From assembly GCA_009843915.1 (NCBI GenBank), contig VYCM01000130.1:1-47722 (forward strand): a stretch of DNA of 47,722 nucleotides. Direction: 5' to 3'. The first letter of the stretch is position 1; the number at the start of each line of letters is the position of its first letter. This DNA is from Acidimicrobiaceae bacterium (lineage in GTDB: Bacteria > Actinomycetota > Acidimicrobiia > Acidimicrobiales > Aldehydirespiratoraceae). The notes beneath the pieces are model-generated. The model made no database searches and had not been told where the DNA came from. It worked only from the letters and a program-made list of their open reading frames with translations. Of this stretch, positions 43,298-47,722 are shown piece after piece. The position numbers and the translations under genes are program-made.

Positions 43298-44405
43298 CAG
43301 GGCTCTGGCTCTACTGGCTGCCGCGGCCGCCGCGATCGCGGTGGTGCCGGCGTTGGTCTCGGACTTCGTTCTGCTTCAGATCGCGATCAAGTCGCTATGG
43401 CTGGGGATCGCCGGTGCCAGCCTGGCCTTCCTGATAGGTCAGGCTGGCCTGATATCGCTGGCTCAGACGGCGGTGTTCGGGGTGTCGGGATACGTGATGG
43501 CGATCCTTGTCCTCGACCACGGCTGGGGCGAGTGGTTCGCGGTTGCTGTAGCTGCTGCGGCCGGGCCCATCGCTGGTCTGATCGTGGGAGTGATCAGCCG
43601 TCGAGCTGCGGGCCTCTATCTCATGATGCTCACATTGGCCATTGGCGTGTTCGTGTTCTTCTTCGCGCAGCAGTACCAGCCCATCACCCGCGGTCACACG
43701 GGCTTCAACGGCTTCGACGCCCCGACACTGTTCGGCATTGACCTGAACGACAGACGGCCGCTGTTCTATGTCACGGCCGTGGTGGCGGTCGCGGTCGTGG
43801 CGGGCTTCAGATACGTGATGGCCACGCCGGCTGGACTCGCCTATCGGGGGCTCCGAGACAACCCGAAGCGACTACAGGCTCTCGGCTACAGCACCGAAGC
43901 GACAACCGTCTCCGCGTTCGCTGTGTCGGGGTTCGCGGCTGGCGCTGGAGGAGTGATCTCCGTCTGGTACAACGGCGCAATCTCGCCGGGATCGATCGAT
44001 CTCACCCGGACGATCGAATTGCTCATCGTTGTGATGATCGGCGGAACGCTGCGCATCGAGGGCGCCTTCTTGGGCGCCCTCGCGGTGACTCTGTTGCAGA
44101 ACTACGTCAGCGACTTCACCAATCGCACCGAGACGCTCGTAGGGGCCGTGTTCATGGTGGTGGTTCTGGTGTCCAGGCAGGGACTGACAGGAATCCTGCT
44201 CGGACTCGGATCTCGAGCGCAACGGGCGCTCGGGTGGGTCCGGAGTCGCGACTCGACTCTGGACCGTTCGGTGACCGACGACTCGCGTCGGTCGCCGGAG
44301 CATGCAAGCCGGACGGGGCAGCACGCCCCGTCCCAACAACAAGCAAGGAGACTTCCATGCGAAACCTTGGAGCGGGACGGTCGTGGCGAATACTCGCCGC
44401 CCTAG
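43260..44405 (+). CDS. livM: Liv-type ABC transporter permease, LivM family (381 aa)
   Basis: Second permease of the importer: GIAGASLAFLIGQAGLISLAQ at the N-terminus, VISRRAAGLYLMMLTLAIG, and the EAA-like RGLRDNPKRLQALGYS. ATG at 43260 overlaps livH; an ATG at 43284 is an alternative. After the last helix the frame stays open for about 55 residues (polar, Arg-rich), passing through a strong hairpin and 49 nt into the binding-protein gene. That tail is atypical and may be disordered. Confidence 0.87.
   Translation: MESSVHSKMSARSRALALLAAAAAAIAVVPALVSDFVLLQIAIKSLWLGIAGASLAFLIGQAGLISLAQTAVFGVSGYVMAILVLDHGWGEWFAVAVAAAAGPIAGLIVGVISRRAAGLYLMMLTLAIGVFVFFFAQQYQPITRGHTGFNGFDAPTLFGIDLNDRRPLFYVTAVVAVAVVAGFRYVMATPAGLAYRGLRDNPKRLQALGYSTEATTVSAFAVSGFAAGAGGVISVWYNGAISPGSIDLTRTIELLIVVMIGGTLRIEGAFLGALAVTLLQNYVSDFTNRTETLVGAVFMVVVLVSRQGLTGILLGLGSRAQRALGWVRSRDSTLDRSVTDDSRRSPEHASRTGQHAPSQQQARRLPCETLERDGRGEYSPP
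44311..44333. promoter_or_regulatory. Perfect hairpin between livM and the binding-protein gene
   Basis: GGACGGGGC - AGCAC - GCCCCGTCC: 9-bp perfect stem, 5-nt loop, 23 nt before the ATG at 44357 and just before the AAGGAG ribosome-binding site (44345-44350). In importer operons such structures often cap an mRNA end and so raise binding-protein levels; a partial terminator is the alternative. It lies inside the livM reading frame. Confidence 0.55.
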
Positions 44406-45835
44406 CTGCGGTGGTCGTGCTCGCCGCATCTTGCGGTGACGACGACAGCACCGCAGACACACCCAGCGCCGGCACTGAGCCGGTTGAGGCCCCCGCCGGT
44501 GCTACCGACACCGACGGGGGCACAGATGCCGACGACTCCATGGAGGAACCCTCGGCTGGCGACGCTGAGGCATCGAGTGACGATTCCAGTGACGGCTCCG
44601 CCAGCGATGAGGGCGGCTCATCAGATGACGCCGGCACCGCGGAGGCTATCGAGCCCATAACCATCGGAGCCATTTCCACACTCGACGGCCCCTTCGCGGC
44701 CCTCGGTGACTTCTCGATGCACGGCGTGAAGCTCGCCCTGCTCGAGTACGGCGGGACGCTCGACGGTGACGCGACCCGCGACACCGTCACGGGCGCGGAA
44801 GTCGCCGGCGTGCCGATCGAGTTGGTGATCGAGGGCTCTGACGCGACCCCTGACGTCGCAGTGGAGGCGACCCGCAGGATGGTCGAGCAAGACGGCGCGA
44901 ACATCGTCATCGGGCCATTGTCCGGCGACGAGGGCCTGGCACTGAAGGACTACATCCGCGAGCACCCCGACGTGACGCTCGTCAACGGCACATCGGCGTC
45001 GCAGGACCTGACTCTGCGCGACCCGTCGCCTAACGTCTTCCGTTTCGGCGGCGACGGCGCCATGTGGACCTTCGGCGTGGGGACATACGCCTACGAGGAG
45101 CTCGGGCATCGACGCATCGCCACAGTGGCCGAGGACTACTCGTATCCCTATGACCAGGTCGGAGCGGTCCTGACCGAGTTCTGCGCGCTTGGAGGAACCG
45201 TCGCCGAGCGGATCTGGGTTCCGCTAGGCACCCAGGACTACTCGTCGTTCGTGGCACAGATCCCCGACGATGTCGATGCGGTCTTCTTCGCCATGGGCGG
45301 CACCGACGCCATCAACTTCGTCAAGCAGTACGACGAGTTCACCGGCCAGGCAATACCGCTCATCGCAGGCCCGACCGCGGTCGACCAGTCAGTGCTCAAC
45401 GAACTGGGGTCGCGGGCCGAGGGACTGATCTCATCAGGCCCCGTAGTGGACGACTCCGGGCTCGCCGAGTTCGACGCGTTCGCCGAATACCTGGACGACG
45501 TGTTCCCCGGCCAGACGCCCAACATCTTCAACGTCTACTACTACGTGGCCACCAGGTCCGCCCTTCAAGCCCTCGAAGAGGTCGGAGGCGACTTGAGCGA
45601 CGGCAGCGCTGCATTCCAGGCCGCTCTGGCCCAGCAGAGCTGGACAACACCCATCGGTCCGGTGGTGCTCGACGACAACCGGCAAGCGGTAGTTGACATG
45701 TATCTGCGCCGGGTGACCGACGGCGCACAGGCCACCATCGAAACGCTGCCTCTGGTCAATGCCACCCTGGGCTTCGACCGCGACGCATACATCGCCCAGG
45801 GCAGCTTCAGCCGCGACAACCCGTCCTGCGGCTGA
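44357..45835 (+). CDS. Liv-type ABC transporter substrate-binding lipoprotein (492 aa)
   Basis: Extracytoplasmic binding protein (Peripla_BP_6/LivK type) that delivers ligand to LivHM. The signal peptide ends in VVVLAASC with lipidation at C26. Residues about 27-95 are an Asp/Ser/Glu/Gly-rich linker, making the protein about 70 residues longer than usual. The mature domain starts with ITIGAISTLDGPFAALGDF and contains VIGPLSGDEGLALKDY and the hinge segment VDAVFFAMGGTDAINF. The ATG has AAGGAG 6 nt upstream. The binding pocket cannot be matched to a ligand by eye; amino acids, amides and other small acids are all family options. Confidence 0.9.
   Translation: MRNLGAGRSWRILAALAAVVVLAASCGDDDSTADTPSAGTEPVEAPAGATDTDGGTDADDSMEEPSAGDAEASSDDSSDGSASDEGGSSDDAGTAEAIEPITIGAISTLDGPFAALGDFSMHGVKLALLEYGGTLDGDATRDTVTGAEVAGVPIELVIEGSDATPDVAVEATRRMVEQDGANIVIGPLSGDEGLALKDYIREHPDVTLVNGTSASQDLTLRDPSPNVFRFGGDGAMWTFGVGTYAYEELGHRRIATVAEDYSYPYDQVGAVLTEFCALGGTVAERIWVPLGTQDYSSFVAQIPDDVDAVFFAMGGTDAINFVKQYDEFTGQAIPLIAGPTAVDQSVLNELGSRAEGLISSGPVVDDSGLAEFDAFAEYLDDVFPGQTPNIFNVYYYVATRSALQALEEVGGDLSDGSAAFQAALAQQSWTTPIGPVVLDDNRQAVVDMYLRRVTDGAQATIETLPLVNATLGFDRDAYIAQGSFSRDNPSCG
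44435..44641 (+). repeat. Low-complexity acidic linker region of the binding protein
   Basis: Codes for roughly 69 residues dominated by D, S, E, G, T and A (for example DTDGGTDADDSMEE). It probably spans the cell envelope between lipid anchor and binding domain, like the Thr tract of the M1 lipoprotein. Confidence 0.65.
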
Positions 45836-45866
45836 CCTGAATGAGTCTCGCGAGGTGCTCCCCGGC

Positions 45867-46697
45867 GTGACCTGGAGCGAGCACACCCGGCGCACGCACC
45901 AGGATCCCCCTCTGCGCGTCGAGCGGGTGTCGCGCTCCTTCGGCGGCCTCCGCGCCGTCGATGGCATCAGCTTCGACGTCGAAGCCGGGGAGCGCCTCGC
46001 GGTACTCGGACCCAACGGTGCAGGCAAGTCGACCCTGTTCAATGTGATCTGCGGCGATCTGTTGCCGGACTCAGGTCGAATACTGCTGAACGGCGAGGAC
46101 GTGACCTCGCTGGCGCTGCACCATCGGGTTCGGCGGGGTCTGGGCCGCACATACCAGACATCGTCGGTGTTCGGTGGCCTCAGCGTCGCAGAGCACATTG
46201 CGCTGGCCCTCCGCGGATCAAGTAGCGGCCGGCTGTCGTTGTCGATGCGCTCTCGCGAGCGCCGCGAAGTAGCACGCTCAACTGAGCGGTTGGTAACTCT
46301 GGTCGGGCTCGAAGGCCGCTCGGCCACGCCTGCCAGGGAGTTGAGCCATGGAGAGCTGCGCCAACTCGAGGTCGGCATGGCGCTGGCACCGAGCCCCGAT
46401 GTGATCCTCCTTGATGAACCAGCGGCGGGTCTGTCCGCCCACGAGCGGACGAGATTGACCGAGCTGCTGTTGAACCTCTCCGACATAGTCGCCACCGTCT
46501 TGGTGGAACACGACATGGATGTGGCACTTACGGTCGCCGATCGGGTGATCGTGCTGGAATCCGGCTCGATGATCGCCGGGGGCTCACCCAGCCAGATCGA
46601 ATCCGATCCGCTCGTACGTGCCGTATATCTCGGTGAACAGCACAAGGCTCGTTCCGAGCGTCCTCCGGCCCGTAGGCGGACCTCGACCGATGAGTGA
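45867..46697 (+). CDS. livG: Liv-type ABC transporter ATP-binding protein, LivG family (276 aa)
   Basis: ATPase of the importer: Walker A GPNGAGKST, Q-loop in GLGRTYQTSSVF, signature LSHGELRQLEVGMAL, Walker B VILLDEPAAGLS and switch His in LVEHDMD. The long Arg-containing insert between Q-loop and signature is typical of LivG. GTG at 45867 is preferred because GAGGTG lies 9 nt upstream and little precedes the first strand (LRVERVSRSFGG); GTG at 45855 is nearly as good. The stop overlaps the livF start by 8 nt. Confidence 0.9.
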   Translation: MTWSEHTRRTHQDPPLRVERVSRSFGGLRAVDGISFDVEAGERLAVLGPNGAGKSTLFNVICGDLLPDSGRILLNGEDVTSLALHHRVRRGLGRTYQTSSVFGGLSVAEHIALALRGSSSGRLSLSMRSRERREVARSTERLVTLVGLEGRSATPARELSHGELRQLEVGMALAPSPDVILLDEPAAGLSAHERTRLTELLLNLSDIVATVLVEHDMDVALTVADRVIVLESGSMIAGGSPSQIESDPLVRAVYLGEQHKARSERPPARRRTSTDE

Positions 46698-47409
46698 CCA
46701 AGTCCTCTTGCAGGTCGATGTCACCAGTGCCGCCTATGGAACGGCTCAAGTGCTTCAAGGTGTCAGCTTCGAGATGGGCCACGAGAGGGTCGCCATCGTG
46801 GGCCGTAACGGCATGGGCAAGTCGACCCTCTGCAAGGTAGTGACCGGCCTTCATCGCACCGCGCGCGGGTCGGTGTGCCTCGACGGCACAGAGCTCTTGG
46901 GCCGAAGCGCCGCATTCGTCGGGCGCACCGGCGTGGGCTACGTGCCCCAAGGCCGACGCGTCTTCGCCAGCCTTTCTGTCGATGAGCACTTCACTATGCT
47001 CGGACCACACCGGGACCCGAGTTGGCCGTCGCAGCGGGTCTATGACCTGTTCCCGCAGCTTGCGCGGCGACGGCGCAGCCTCGCCAGCAACCTTTCCGGC
47101 GGAGAGCAGCAGATGCTGGCCATCGGCAGGGCCGTGGCCGTGGGACCCAGGCTGCTGATCATGGACGAGCCCTCCGAAGGCCTCGCTCCACTGATCGTGG
47201 ACGGACTTATCGACGCTTGCTCCAGCCTGCTCAACACCGGCGAGATGGGGATACTCGTCGTCGAGCAGAACCTCCACGCAGCTGTACGCCTCGCCGATCG
47301 GATCATGGTGATGGTCCGGGGCCAGATCATCATCGACATGACCACCGACGAGTTCCTAACCCGCACAGACCTACAGGAAGCCCACCTCGGCGTCAGCGGA
47401 TCTTCGTAG
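46690..47409 (+). CDS. livF: Liv-type ABC transporter ATP-binding protein, LivF family (239 aa)
   Basis: Second ATPase of the importer: Walker A GRNGMGKST, Q-loop VGYVPQGRRVFASLSV (the LivF-type PQGRR segment), signature LSGGEQQMLAIGRAV, Walker B LLIMDEPSEGLAP and switch region VVEQNLHAA. The ATG at 46690 overlaps the end of livG by 8 nt. It is the last gene of the operon; no clear terminator is visible in the 47 bp before the convergent reading frame on the minus strand. Confidence 0.93.
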   Translation: MSDQVLLQVDVTSAAYGTAQVLQGVSFEMGHERVAIVGRNGMGKSTLCKVVTGLHRTARGSVCLDGTELLGRSAAFVGRTGVGYVPQGRRVFASLSVDEHFTMLGPHRDPSWPSQRVYDLFPQLARRRRSLASNLSGGEQQMLAIGRAVAVGPRLLIMDEPSEGLAPLIVDGLIDACSSLLNTGEMGILVVEQNLHAAVRLADRIMVMVRGQIIIDMTTDEFLTRTDLQEAHLGVSGSS

Positions 47410-47456
47410 CCAAAGCAAGCTTCGGATACGCGGCCGAGCGGGCAGGCTGCGAGGGG

Positions 47457-47722
47457 TTAGGCGCCTGACTTGGCCATCGGCCGCTTGGCGGCAGTGGGCC
47501 GTGGTCGCCTGTTGTTGCTCCGCCGGCGCCGGGAGCGGTTCTTCGCTCTCCCACGCTCGGGCTTGCGAGATCGCTGTTTGGCATCCGGGTGTCGCGGCTT
47601 GCGATCTTCGCGTCGCGGCCGCGAGTCGACTTCGGGTTGACGGGTTGGACCGGCGATCACTGCGGGCTCCATGGAGCGGCTAGCGCCACCGTCGAGCGAC
47701 CGGACGGCGCTGAGATCCACAT
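47457..47722 (-). CDS. C-terminus of an unidentified protein with Arg/Lys-rich tail (truncated at window edge)
   Basis: About 88 residues are inside the window and the frame continues past 47722. They are highly basic and repetitive (PRREDRKPRHP, KQRSRKPERGR, SRRRRSNNRRPRP), with low-complexity composition typical of nucleic-acid-binding C-terminal tails, for example of DEAD-box RNA helicases or ribonucleases. The family cannot be identified from the tail. An in-frame GTG near the edge makes a short separate gene possible, but a tail of a larger protein is more likely. Confidence 0.5.
   Translation of the reverse strand, partial: VDLSAVRSLDGGASRSMEPAVIAGPTRQPEVDSRPRREDRKPRHPDAKQRSRKPERGRAKNRSRRRRSNNRRPRPTAAKRPMAKSGA

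Overview
The window is GC-rich bacterial chromosome with densely packed genes, many GTG starts, frequent 4-nt GTGA/ATGA stop-start overlaps, and several genes whose -10-like hexamer (TANNNT) lies only 5-9 nt before the start codon, as in leaderless mRNAs. Three acyl-CoA dehydrogenases, two CaiB/BaiF CoA-transferases, LLM-type (F420/FMN) oxidoreductases, and lipoproteins with long Thr-rich or Asp/Ser-rich linkers suggest an actinobacterium, most likely of the class Acidimicrobiia. That placement is inference; no rRNA or other phylogenetic marker is present. I see no tRNA, rRNA, CRISPR array, insertion sequence or prophage gene, and no gene-free stretch longer than about 300 bases.

Layout. 1-5.0 kb: the end of a MacB-type ABC ATPase and an acyl-CoA dehydrogenase on the minus strand, divergent from a four-gene operon (SnoaL-like protein, acyl-CoA ligase, zinc alcohol dehydrogenase, VOC protein). 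5.0-9.9 kb: an orphan prepilin peptidase domain, two divergent acyl-CoA dehydrogenases of unequal length, a crotonase-fold protein and a CaiB/BaiF CoA-transferase. 9.9-17.5 kb: an NCS2 permease fused to an RsbW-like ATPase domain, a second CoA-transferase that lacks the catalytic Asp, then a minus-strand run of two M24 peptidase-fold proteins (one intact, one degenerate), a double-hotdog MaoC-like protein and a FadA5-like thiolase. 17.6-28.7 kb: two SulP transporters bracketing an acyl-CoA synthetase, a TauD-type dioxygenase, an LLM oxidoreductase and a nitroreductase-bioA-bioF-bioD operon. 28.7-37.7 kb: a desaturase divergent from an XRE regulator, a second crotonase-fold protein, two VOC proteins followed by a SnoaL-like protein, an M1 metallopeptidase lipoprotein, a methyltransferase, an LLM oxidoreductase, an SDR and a small retropepsin-like protease. 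37.8-47.4 kb: a catabolic island with a LacI-family regulator divergent from a HisD/HpsN-like dehydrogenase, a ThDP enzyme and a complete Liv-type ABC importer. The right edge holds the Arg/Lys-rich C-terminus of an unidentified protein.

How it fits together. The first 17 kb reads as acyl-CoA catabolism: activation, CoA transfer, dehydrogenation, hydration and thiolysis. The thiolase and the unequal dehydrogenase pair resemble actinobacterial steroid side-chain enzymes, but the substrate cannot be read from sequence. The island at the right looks self-contained, with importer, two enzymes and local regulator, and has candidate operators around its promoter. It is the best candidate for an undescribed pathway. 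A second theme is pairing of an intact enzyme with a degenerate paralog: the CoA-transferases and the M24 proteins.
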